Shown in pieces: positions 55,187 through 63,269 of a stretch of DNA of 64,000 nucleotides. Each line of letters begins with the position of its first letter. Within the stretch, counting starts at the first letter, position 1. This DNA comes from Gillisella terrae. GTDB lineage: Bacteria > Pseudomonadota > Alphaproteobacteria > Rhizobiales > Rhizobiaceae. Location: the NCBI RefSeq assembly GCF_004801395.1, contig NZ_SSOA01000009.1:62001-126000 (forward strand), read 5' to 3'. The notes beneath the pieces were generated by a model. The model had not been told where the DNA came from. It made no database searches and saw nothing but the letters and a program-made list of their open reading frames with translations. The position numbers were made by a program, and so were the translations under genes.

Positions 55187-56887
55187 TTACTTATCCGGAA
55201 AAATATGGCTGACGCTGGTTCCGTTCGGATAGTTGGTGCCGCTGCCATAGAGACCATGACAGGTGAAGCAATTGGTGGTGGGCTGGCTGGCGCTGGCCTG
55301 AGTCAAACTGCCAAGGCTGTATTGCTCAAACGTTTCCATGGTGCTGTTGGCGAGATACTGCGTTCCCTTTTCCACATAGCCCGGTTTGAAGGGAATTGGC
55401 CCCTTGGCCCAGATTGAGCCGCCCTGGAAATAATTGGCATAAACCGGACCACCGGCACTAACCAATTGCGGCTCAAGCGATGCCTGTAACGACATCAGCA
55501 GCGTGTTGTTGACCACCGCGAAATCACTGACCTGTGGTGTCGTTGATTGCAGACTGCCCCAAGGGTTGAGGCGAACGACGCTGGTAGGTGTCAACTGCGG
55601 CGGCGAGCCCGCAGCGGGAACAGAGGTGCTGGAGGTGAAGGTGATCACCATATTGCCCTTGGCATCAGAGCCAGAGGTTGCGGTCTGGGTGATCGCAGAC
55701 GGTGCGACCGCAGCTCCGGGGTTGCCGTTATAGAAAATATAGCTGCTTTGAGTGCTGGTGCTCAATGGAACTGTCGAGATGCAATCCGTTCCGCTGTTGC
55801 AGGCACTTGTGGTGATATTATAGTTGGTGTTGAGGTAATTGAAATCGGCGTCTGGCGCGTTGAATTTGGATTCAAACGTCGCCCAGACCATTTCCGGATG
55901 ATCTTTGACGGTGCCGACAACATGCATGCCCACCAGCGCCAATGTTCTGGTTGCGGTCACGGTGCCGTCGCTGGTCAAGGTCACCAGACCGTTTGTCGAC
56001 CCGCTTTTGAAAGCCGGAACGTCCGCTTCAATGGTTTGCAGACCGGCCTTTTGCTCTGCGGTCAAATAGGTCACGTCAACCCAGGAACTTTTAACCTCCA
56101 TGGCCAATTGCTCGGCGTCGCTATAGGTTGTGCCAGAGGCCTTAGCGATATCATTGACCTGATCCAGCGTGATTGGAAAATTCCCGGCGTTTGGATTGGT
56201 TGTATCGTTGTAATATTTGACCTTTGCCTGATTTTGCGCAAGGCCTGCAAAAACGTCGTTCACCTGAATGGTATAGTAGACAATCGGATAGGTGGCATAA
56301 CCGGCCTTATTGGCGACCGGCACCGGAGCACCATTCAGAACCAGAACGCCACTTCCGCCCGCTTGTGCGGTTGAATCAGCAGTGGGCGTTGTCAAAGCAG
56401 CCCCCTTGGAGCCAGCTTTTAGCTTTGCCTTGACCTTTTCAACCACCTCTTCGGGCGCTTCCTTCGGCTTGTTCACCCGCACTTTGAACAACGATGGCTT
56501 TTTTGCCTTGTTGGCCGATGCGCTGACACCCTCTGCATTTTTGGTAAATGCAAAGGTTCCGTCCGGCTTCTCAGAGGCCGTGTAGAAGTTGGGCGAGAAA
56601 ATCACGAGGTTGCCGGATCTATCGCGGCTTGTCAGCCACAGAAACATCTGGGCACCCCATTGGTAAAAGTCACAATTGGTCGCATCGTTAAAGGAAGCGC
56701 TGTTGGCAGGTTTGAAATTCAAACCGCCACCGTAGGATGTATCCTGCCATGCCTTGAACATATCCGGTGTCACAGCACATGTTGGGGCCGGTGCGGGCAT
56801 GGCCTGCGCATAAGCGGTTTGCTGGAAGGCGGCGCCTGCCAACAGCAGGGCCAGACTACAGAGCCTGATCGTTGTTTTTTGTCCCAT
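55187..56887 (-). CDS. Exported protein with C-terminal cytochrome-c-type CXXCH motif
   Basis: A 566-aa protein. Residues 1-28 are a signal peptide ending AYA before QAMPAPAP. The body is beta-rich with a WGAQMFLWLTS block near residue 78, a Lys-rich linker (KVKAKLKAGSKG) and a C-terminal CFTCHG motif near 545 that can bind one haem. A downstream Met ligand is not obvious. Related proteins that I recall from soil proteobacteria are unnamed. GGAGAGAGAC precedes ATG 56887; the TTG four codons earlier is not needed. It lies 123 bases after the WD40 gene on the same strand and may be read with it. Confidence 0.8.
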   Translation of the reverse strand: MGQKTTIRLCSLALLLAGAAFQQTAYAQAMPAPAPTCAVTPDMFKAWQDTSYGGGLNFKPANSASFNDATNCDFYQWGAQMFLWLTSRDRSGNLVIFSPNFYTASEKPDGTFAFTKNAEGVSASANKAKKPSLFKVRVNKPKEAPEEVVEKVKAKLKAGSKGAALTTPTADSTAQAGGSGVLVLNGAPVPVANKAGYATYPIVYYTIQVNDVFAGLAQNQAKVKYYNDTTNPNAGNFPITLDQVNDIAKASGTTYSDAEQLAMEVKSSWVDVTYLTAEQKAGLQTIEADVPAFKSGSTNGLVTLTSDGTVTATRTLALVGMHVVGTVKDHPEMVWATFESKFNAPDADFNYLNTNYNITTSACNSGTDCISTVPLSTSTQSSYIFYNGNPGAAVAPSAITQTATSGSDAKGNMVITFTSSTSVPAAGSPPQLTPTSVVRLNPWGSLQSTTPQVSDFAVVNNTLLMSLQASLEPQLVSAGGPVYANYFQGGSIWAKGPIPFKPGYVEKGTQYLANSTMETFEQYSLGSLTQASASQPTTNCFTCHGLYGSGTNYPNGTSVSHIFPDK

Positions 56888-57010
56888 GTCTCTCTCCAAT
56901 TGTGACGATAAAAGATAGTGATGAAATTTTCACCGGCACCCCACGTGTCCGGCGTTTCCCGACGGGGCGCTCAAAGTGAGCGTCCCCGGCAAAGTCTTGA
57001 AACGGTGATA

Positions 57011-58921
57011 TCAAGCGACGCGCGCAGCGATCCCCAGAGCTGGCTCCAGAGCAGACACCTCAAGCGCGGGCGGCGCTATCTGCTGCACCATGGCCCGATA
57101 GACATTGGTGACAGACAGATCATCAACCTTGATCAGGTAAACGCCGCCGTCATAGGAGGAGGCCAAAAGCCCGCCAAAACCGCGCGAGAGCGAGCTGATG
57201 CCATTGGCGGCAATGGTCTGGCGCTGCACCGTGCCAGTGCGAAGATCAACCTTCAGAAGCGCGCCCCAATAATCGCCCACAATCACCGTTTTGGCATCCC
57301 AAAAGCACAGGCATTTGGGCGAGCGCCAACCGAGCTCGATCGCATGGGTCAGCCGCACTTCTGCGACATTGTAAACATTGAGGGTAAAATCACGCGAGGC
57401 GCTGGCGATCTGGTCGCCCTCGGGTGAGAAATCCACATCGTCAACAATGGCCGTATGGCCTGCGAAGGCGTTGACCAGCTCACCATCCAGCGTCCAGGTG
57501 GCAAGGCTGCCATCGGCCCCGCAGCTGACACCGAGATCTGCGGTTGGATGCAGGCGCAGCGCCTTGACCGCGCCATCATGCAAGGGATAGGCCGTCATGC
57601 TCCCGCCATCGTTTGAAATCCTTGCAATCGCCCCGCTGTAGCAGGCGGCATAAATTGCACCCTCATGCCCCGGCTGATGGGCAACCCGCAGAGAATTGAT
57701 CGGCCCCTGCCCCAATTCCACACTTGCAACGGCAGCAAGACCATCTGATGTGCGCTTCAGCACATGAAGCTTATGGTCATGTGCGCCGGTGATGACACGA
57801 TCCGACCATGGATCAAGCGTCACCGCATTCATCAAACGGCGGCCACCTTGCGGCTCAATGCACGAAAGCAGGCTGGCGTCCTTATCTGTCAGCTGCAACA
57901 AACGCACGAAACCATCATCGGTAACCGTCGCAACCGTGCCGTCAGCCGCACCCGAAATTTCGTTGAAACAGGCATTGCCATCGTCGCCGGGTCCACCGCC
58001 CAGCTCACTCAGGCGCTCGCCGGTTGCCGCATCCCATTGCACAACGGTGCCATCAAATGTGCCTGCCAGCACCGAGCGGCCATCCGGTGCCCAACTGAAC
58101 GAACGCTCCCATTTGGTGGCATGCGGCTGAAGCTCGACCTTGGCGGTAAATGTATGCGCATCCCAGATGCGGATTCGCTGATCATAGGCGCAAGACAGGA
58201 TATCGCCATTGACTGGAGAAATCGCGACCTTCTTGATGGCCGAGCTATGCGCTTCAATCACAGCAATGCTGTCGCCGCTGCGCACATCAAAAAGACGGAT
58301 GACACCATCATCGCAGCCCAGCACGGCGCGACCATGCAGCAGATCAATGGCGCAGGTGTCTGTTTCCGTTTCAAACGGCCCCCAGGTGCGCAACAATTGA
58401 CCGGTTTGCAGATTCCATTGCCGCAGCGTCATGTCATCGCCGGAGGAATAGATCAGGCCATCATGATAGCTGACCGACAAAACATCCTTTTCATGCCCCT
58501 CGATCACGCGGCGAATGGCACCGGTTTTCAAATTCCACACGATAATGCGACGATCACGCGAGGCCGACACCCCCGTATCCGCATCCACAAACACAAAGCA
58601 CTCAACATCATCATTGTGGCCGCGCAACACCTGTTGCAGGCGGCGCTTGGTCAGATCCCAGATGTAAATATCGTAATCAGACGAGGATGATGCTGCCCGC
58701 TTGCCCTCGCTGTCCACCGTGATGTGGTTGACGAGATGGCGGTGGTAGCCCAGCAGTTCTACAGTGTGCGTCTTGAAATCAAACAGTGCAACTGCGCCGT
58801 CATAAGCGGCACTGACCGCGGCCGTTGTGCCAGCAATCGCGGCAACCGAGGTGACCGGCCCTCTATGGCGCGTGAAGATTTCATCCGGGTTCGCCCTTGC
58901 ACTCATCTTTGCATAGGTCAT
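57011..58921 (-). CDS. WD40-repeat protein, ToxC-like by context
   Basis: A 636-aa protein made almost entirely of WD40 units, at least ten and probably fourteen, which would give two seven-bladed propellers (for example SSSSDYDIYIWDLTKRRLQQ, SASRDRRIIVWNLKTGAIRR, SCAYDQRIRIWDAHTFTAKV, SASRDFTLNVYNVAEVRLTH). There is no signal peptide. The frame extends to 59038, but ATG 58921 has GAGGA at good spacing and lies 10 bases after the sulfotransferase stop. A WD-repeat protein (ToxC) is part of the toxoflavin operon together with GTP cyclohydrolase II and a RibD-like protein, the same company as here. It may be a scaffold; an enzymatic role cannot be excluded. Confidence 0.9.
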   Translation of the reverse strand: MTYAKMSARANPDEIFTRHRGPVTSVAAIAGTTAAVSAAYDGAVALFDFKTHTVELLGYHRHLVNHITVDSEGKRAASSSSDYDIYIWDLTKRRLQQVLRGHNDDVECFVFVDADTGVSASRDRRIIVWNLKTGAIRRVIEGHEKDVLSVSYHDGLIYSSGDDMTLRQWNLQTGQLLRTWGPFETETDTCAIDLLHGRAVLGCDDGVIRLFDVRSGDSIAVIEAHSSAIKKVAISPVNGDILSCAYDQRIRIWDAHTFTAKVELQPHATKWERSFSWAPDGRSVLAGTFDGTVVQWDAATGERLSELGGGPGDDGNACFNEISGAADGTVATVTDDGFVRLLQLTDKDASLLSCIEPQGGRRLMNAVTLDPWSDRVITGAHDHKLHVLKRTSDGLAAVASVELGQGPINSLRVAHQPGHEGAIYAACYSGAIARISNDGGSMTAYPLHDGAVKALRLHPTADLGVSCGADGSLATWTLDGELVNAFAGHTAIVDDVDFSPEGDQIASASRDFTLNVYNVAEVRLTHAIELGWRSPKCLCFWDAKTVIVGDYWGALLKVDLRTGTVQRQTIAANGISSLSRGFGGLLASSYDGGVYLIKVDDLSVTNVYRAMVQQIAPPALEVSALEPALGIAARVA

Positions 58922-58931
58922 TGCAATATCC

Positions 58932-59708
58932 TCATCTAACAGGTTGATGACTATGAATGTCAGGCACATCCCGACTGTGAATATCTTGAAATAGAGGGGT
59001 GTCGCGCAGCGCCTCCGATAGCTCCGGCAGATTGGCAATCACCCTGCCCAGATCATCCACCCCGCGCTTGCGGCATGTGGGCGTGAGAGGAGCAGTGGCT
59101 TCGATACCGAGATAGGCCAGAATGCGCGTGACCTCGGCCCAGTCGCCCAGCAATTCGTAATGGGTTTCAAACCAGCCCTGCCCGGTCGCCGTCAGCACCG
59201 CTTCCATCTGCGCATAATAGACGGCGTTGTTTTGCGCGTGCTTTTGCAAAGCCTGCGCATCAACCTCAAGCTTGGGCGGCTCCGCTACCACGCTCGAATC
59301 ATAGCTTTCCCAAACACCCGTGATCTGAGCGAGTTTTTCGGACACATAAGCGCGTACCCGGTTGCGGCGCTTGAGCATGATCTTGCGTACGCTCGGATCA
59401 CGCAGCAGCACATCGCTGGCAAAGAGATCTTCACCGCGATTGATCTTGAAGCCTACCGCGGCTTCACGGCCTGCCGTTTGCCAGATCTTGTCCAGAAAGC
59501 TCAAAGGGTCTGCATCGCGCTCAAGCGGTGTGCCCAAGGCCGCCGCCAGATCGCCGCGATCACGGGCATGGTGGATGCCGCCGGGGTTAAACATGCCATG
59601 GTGACAGAGAATGTGAGGATGCGCATTCAGCAAACTGCACAGCAGATTGCTGCCGGTGCGGGGGGCAGCAAAAATAACAAAGCGAACGGGAGAAGGCCGG
59701 CTCTTCAT
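58932..59708 (-). CDS. Stf0-like sulfotransferase
   Basis: A 258-aa PAPS-dependent sulfotransferase. The 5'-phosphosulfate loop is FAAPRTGSNLLCSLLNAHPH (residues 13-32), and the 3'-phosphate motif is in KIMLKRRNRVRAYVSEKLAQ, where the usual R-x-D-x3-Q/S is replaced by RRNRVRAYVS. The Stf0 family sulfates sugars such as trehalose; rhizobial NodH is functionally comparable but from another family. The start overlaps the reductase stop by ATGA and the WD40 gene follows after 10 bases, so the three are one operon. The product of the locus is therefore probably sulfated, by inference. Confidence 0.88.
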   Translation of the reverse strand: MKSRPSPVRFVIFAAPRTGSNLLCSLLNAHPHILCHHGMFNPGGIHHARDRGDLAAALGTPLERDADPLSFLDKIWQTAGREAAVGFKINRGEDLFASDVLLRDPSVRKIMLKRRNRVRAYVSEKLAQITGVWESYDSSVVAEPPKLEVDAQALQKHAQNNAVYYAQMEAVLTATGQGWFETHYELLGDWAEVTRILAYLGIEATAPLTPTCRKRGVDDLGRVIANLPELSEALRDTPLFQDIHSRDVPDIHSHQPVR

Positions 59709-60355
59709 GATGCCTGCTCCAATCCCTCGCGCAAGCCATGGGCGTGAGCGCGCCCTGCCTCAAGCAGAAACCCTTCACCGAAGGGTTTTGCCCTTAGATC
59801 AGCAAACGTGACGCCCAATTCCGCACACGCCGCTTGAACAGCGCTATCAACCGACGAGGCGCGGACAAAAACGGTCACCACATCGGCAAAGCCCTGGCGA
59901 AAAAACGAGTGCAGCAGCGTACGCCCACCTTCCACCAGCAGGCTGCGAACACCATGTCTGTAAAGCGCCTGGAGGGGCTGGCGCAAATCATGGCCCTGCA
60001 TGGGCAAAGATACCGTATCAGACGCGTGATCACAGCCTTCGAAAAATCCTCCATTGCCGATAACAAATGTCTGCACCGACGCTGGCTGGATGGCACAGGG
60101 CTGCGAACCGGCAAAGATAACCCGCACAGGCTGGCGCTTTGGCTCCCGCCCCAACCGCTCGGCCCGCACGGTTAAACGAGGTTGGTCGAGATTCCATGTT
60201 CGCCCGCCCACCGCAATCGCATCATAACGCTCACGCAAGCGATGAACACGCTGCCAATCGGCACCGCAAGAGACATTCCCGGCATCCAGAGATAGCGGCT
60301 GCAACAGTGTTGCATCCTGCATCGCAAAGTTGATGTGTATAAAGGGACAGAGCAT
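59705..60355 (-). CDS. Stand-alone RibD C-terminal reductase domain protein
   Basis: A 216-aa protein matching the reductase half of RibD: CPFIHINFAMQDA is the N-terminal strand, DAIAVGGRTWNLDQPRLTVR the NADPH-binding turn and SLLVEGGRTLLHSFFRQGFA the conserved LVEGG motif. The zinc-deaminase half (HAE and PCxxxGRTPPC) is absent. Such enzymes reduce the ribosyl side chain of a diaminopyrimidine. I start at ATG 60355 because upstream frame residues are unlike the family, though no good ribosome site is visible; ATG 60400 is an alternative. It diverges from the GTP cyclohydrolase II gene. Confidence 0.85.
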   Translation of the reverse strand: MLCPFIHINFAMQDATLLQPLSLDAGNVSCGADWQRVHRLRERYDAIAVGGRTWNLDQPRLTVRAERLGREPKRQPVRVIFAGSQPCAIQPASVQTFVIGNGGFFEGCDHASDTVSLPMQGHDLRQPLQALYRHGVRSLLVEGGRTLLHSFFRQGFADVVTVFVRASSVDSAVQAACAELGVTFADLRAKPFGEGFLLEAGRAHAHGLREGLEQAS

Positions 60356-60471
60356 TGCCGTGACCAATATTAAGCAACAAGTAATGCAAGCATAAGACAT
60401 TATATTGTTTGATTGCAACCTATTTGTGTGCAATATTCTCTGCACAGTCGTAAATTTATGTTGGTACCCTT
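60356..60471. promoter_or_regulatory. Shared divergent promoter of the GTP-cyclohydrolase cluster
   Basis: This 116-bp AT-rich region drives both arms of the cluster. ATTGCA (60412-60417) and TGCAAT (60429-60434) form a dyad with 11 bases between, which fits a LysR- or TetR-type operator. A smaller palindrome ATGCAAGCAT lies near 60384. There is no FMN riboswitch, and the GTP cyclohydrolase gene starts at ATG 60472 without a clear Shine-Dalgarno. Confidence 0.5.
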
Positions 60472-61098
60472 ATGAACGTCCAAGTCCATATCAAAGATGC
60501 CGTGCAACCTCTCTCAGAGGCCATGATTCCAACGCAAGACGGGCAATATCGCATGATCGTGTTTCAAGACCGGCAGACGGCGCAGGAGCATGTGGCGATG
60601 GTGATGGGCGAGATCGACCCCGCAAAGCCCACACTGGTGCGTCTTCATTCGGAATGCATGACGGGCGATCTGTTTGGCTCCTATCGCTGCGATTGTGGCG
60701 AGCAACTGGCGGGCGCACGCCAGCGCATTGCCGAGGAAGGCGCTGGGATCATCCTCTATCTTCGTCAGGAAGGACGCGGCATTGGCCTTGCCAACAAATT
60801 GCGCGCCTATGCCCTGCAAGATCAAGGGCACGATACGGTCGATGCCAATCTGCTGTTGGGCTTTGACGCCGATCAGCGCAGCTTTGACAGTGCCGCCGCC
60901 ATGCTGATGCATCTGGGCGTGCGCAGAGTAAAGCTGATGACCAATAATCCGCGCAAAATGGAGGCCCTGCAGGCGCTTGGCATTGCCGTTGTGGAGCGCC
61001 TGCCTCTGCGGCCAACACCGCGGCCGGAAAATCACCATTACCTTGCCACCAAGGCAGCAAAAATGGGGCATTGCCTTGAAGGGATGGACAGCATGTAA
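60472..61098 (+). CDS. GTP cyclohydrolase II, RibA type
   Basis: The 208-aa enzyme opens GTP to 2,5-diamino-6-ribosylamino-pyrimidinone phosphate, formate and pyrophosphate. All key residues are present: zinc ligands C62, C73 and C75 in RLHSECMTGDLFGSYRCDCG, the catalytic block YLRQEGRGIGLANKLRAYAL, and the end MTNNPRKMEALQALGI. There is no dihydroxybutanone-phosphate synthase domain as in bifunctional RibBA. Its stop overlaps the ATP-grasp start by one base (TAATG). The genome probably has another riboflavin copy elsewhere, so this looks like a pathway-dedicated paralogue, comparable to ToxB of toxoflavin synthesis. Confidence 0.93.
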   Translation: MNVQVHIKDAVQPLSEAMIPTQDGQYRMIVFQDRQTAQEHVAMVMGEIDPAKPTLVRLHSECMTGDLFGSYRCDCGEQLAGARQRIAEEGAGIILYLRQEGRGIGLANKLRAYALQDQGHDTVDANLLLGFDADQRSFDSAAAMLMHLGVRRVKLMTNNPRKMEALQALGIAVVERLPLRPTPRPENHHYLATKAAKMGHCLEGMDSM

Positions 61099-63269
61099 TG
61101 GCGGACCTCTCGACCAAAGCTGCACCCGGCTTTCGATCCGAAAATGCTCCGCCCCGCACCGTTGCCATTGTGGATCCCTATGATGCCGGTTCCAATCTGG
61201 CCTTGGCCTTTGCCCAAAAAGGCGTTTCCGCCATCATGGTGGGCAGCACCCCCGATATTGCCCCGCAGGAAGGCACGGTTTTCGACCCCGACACCTTCCG
61301 TCGTCTGCTGTTTTGGCAAGATGATATGGCGCAACTGGTCGAAACTCTGCGCCATGAGGGTGTGACACACGTTCTTGCCGGATCAGAGCGCGGCACCATC
61401 CTCACCGATCATCTGGCAGAAGCACTTGGCTTGCCCGGCAATGGCACGGCTTTAAGTCTGGCCCGGCGCGATAAATTCATCATGATCGAGCAGGTGCGCC
61501 GGGCAGGCCTCCGCGCCCCGCCCCAAATGCAATCCGACAGGCTAGATGATATTCTCAAATGGGTCGATCAGCATTGTCCGCTGCCCGTGGTGCTGAAACC
61601 GCCGCAGTCCAAGGGGGCCGATGGTGTGCGCCTGTGCCGATCACGCGATGCGGTGGCACAGGCCTTTGCGGATATTTACGACAAGACCGACACGATGGGC
61701 CACATCAATCGCACGGTGCTGGCCCAAGCCTATGTGTGCGGCACCGAATATGTGTTGGATACCGTGAGCGTTGCCGGAAACCACCGCCTTGCGGGTGTCT
61801 GGGCCTATGGCAAACCTGAGGCCGATTACGACACCATCGGGTTGATCAGCACCAAGGAATTGCTCAATGCCGACAGTCCGCTTGCAGAGCGCTTGTTTGC
61901 CTTTGCCGCTCAGGTGCTGGATGCCTTGGGCATTGTCCATGGCGCAGGCCATTGCGAAATCATTGTCGATCAGCATGGCCCTGTTCTGGTCGAAGCCGCA
62001 TCCCGGCTGCACGGCGGCCCGGCCGCGCATCGCATGAGCTTTGACACCCTTGGCTTCAGTCAGATGGATCTTCTGGTGCAATCCTGTTTGCAACCAGATC
62101 AATTTCTGAAGGATATTCATCAGCGCTATCCTCTGCCGGGTGGGGCGGTGATGGCCTTGCTGCGTGATAAAACCCTGCAAGGCATGATCGAGATGTTACC
62201 ATCGGTCCGCACAGTCAGTTGGAGTGAGACAGTAAGGCCCACACCCAATGCGGTGTTTGGGCTTGCCACCTTGATACACCCGGAGCGCGCGGTGGTGGCT
62301 GCGGACCTCAGCATCATCACCTGTCGTTACGACACGCTCAAAACCCGCACCGCCGTTGAAGCCCTTGCGCCTGCGTGGCAGGCGCTTTTGCGCCGCTCCC
62401 ATTGCAACCGCGCGTTTGGCAGTCCCGCGTGGTATCTTGCCGCCCTCGATGCCCAGCCGCACCTATCGCCTTGGGTGGTCACGGCCTATCGCAACAATGA
62501 GCTTGTTGGCGTGCTCGCCCTTGTCAAGGACAGCCAGACCTGCCGCTTCGCCACAAACCTCAGCGATTATAATGATGTGGTGGTCTCGGCTAACGACCAC
62601 GCCACCGCTCAAGGCCTTTTGCTTTATGCCAGACACCATCTATCGCTGCTTCAGCCTGCCCGGTTAGAACTCGACTGCATCAGAGCGGATGCGGCATGTG
62701 CGGCGGGGGCAGCCTTAACGGCACCCGCCACGATCTGCCCATTTGCGGATATCTCAAGGGGATATGAAAAATGGCTTGAAACCCGCAGCAAGCGTTTTCA
62801 AACAACACTGAAAGCTGCGGAAAAGCGCGCCGCCGCCCATGGCCTGTTTGTGGAAAAGCTCACCCCCTCGCGCCATGGTCATCTCAACCTTTCGGACCTG
62901 TTTTTAGCATTGCACCGTGAGCGGTTTGGCGCGGCCAGCCTGTTTGCCCACACACCCACGGCGGCCGCTTTTGTCAAAGCAGCCCTGCCGCGCCTTTTTC
63001 ACACCGGGGATGCCATGGTTTTTGGCCTTTGGGCACAGGGTCACCTGATCGGGCTGAACCTGTGCATGGTGGGGCCGAACAGTCTGGGCTATTGGAACGC
63101 CGGATTCAAATCGGCCTTTGCACAATTCTCGCCGGGCACGCTGATGATTCATGCGGCCCTTCGCGAAGCCGTGGCCTGTGGCTTTGCAGAGTTTGACTAC
63201 TTGCGCGGCCCGGAAGCCTATAAGATGAAATGGGCCACGGATTGCCGCACCATAGGCCGTCTGCCATGA
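61098..63269 (+). CDS. ATP-grasp ligase fused to CelD/BcsL-type acyltransferase (GNAT-like)
   Basis: A 723-aa two-part protein. Residues 20-420 are an ATP-grasp ligase: pre-ATP-grasp strand, LPVVLKPPQSKGADGVRLCR near 162, GTEYVLDTVSVAGNHRLAGV near 215 and the metal-binding CEIIVDQHGPVLVEAASRLH near 290. The middle motifs resemble L-amino-acid ligases of the BacD/RizA type. Residues 425-723 match the Acetyltransf_6/CelD group (FATNLSDYNDVVVS, SKRFQTTLKAAEKRA, FDYLRGPEAYKMKWATDCRT). It could form an amide bond and transfer an acyl or aminoacyl group. It overlaps both neighbours by one and four bases. The fusion has no example that I know. Confidence 0.88.
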   Translation: MADLSTKAAPGFRSENAPPRTVAIVDPYDAGSNLALAFAQKGVSAIMVGSTPDIAPQEGTVFDPDTFRRLLFWQDDMAQLVETLRHEGVTHVLAGSERGTILTDHLAEALGLPGNGTALSLARRDKFIMIEQVRRAGLRAPPQMQSDRLDDILKWVDQHCPLPVVLKPPQSKGADGVRLCRSRDAVAQAFADIYDKTDTMGHINRTVLAQAYVCGTEYVLDTVSVAGNHRLAGVWAYGKPEADYDTIGLISTKELLNADSPLAERLFAFAAQVLDALGIVHGAGHCEIIVDQHGPVLVEAASRLHGGPAAHRMSFDTLGFSQMDLLVQSCLQPDQFLKDIHQRYPLPGGAVMALLRDKTLQGMIEMLPSVRTVSWSETVRPTPNAVFGLATLIHPERAVVAADLSIITCRYDTLKTRTAVEALAPAWQALLRRSHCNRAFGSPAWYLAALDAQPHLSPWVVTAYRNNELVGVLALVKDSQTCRFATNLSDYNDVVVSANDHATAQGLLLYARHHLSLLQPARLELDCIRADAACAAGAALTAPATICPFADISRGYEKWLETRSKRFQTTLKAAEKRAAAHGLFVEKLTPSRHGHLNLSDLFLALHRERFGAASLFAHTPTAAAFVKAALPRLFHTGDAMVFGLWAQGHLIGLNLCMVGPNSLGYWNAGFKSAFAQFSPGTLMIHAALREAVACGFAEFDYLRGPEAYKMKWATDCRTIGRLP

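Noticed and set aside
57764..58690. 308-codon plus-strand frame inside the WD40 gene
   Set aside because: The repeats of the WD40 protein make a regular shadow frame; no ribosome site or domain.
60356..60471. Possible FMN riboswitch before the GTP cyclohydrolase gene
   Set aside because: None of the conserved RFN blocks seen at 36072-36219 is present, and the region is only 116 bases long.
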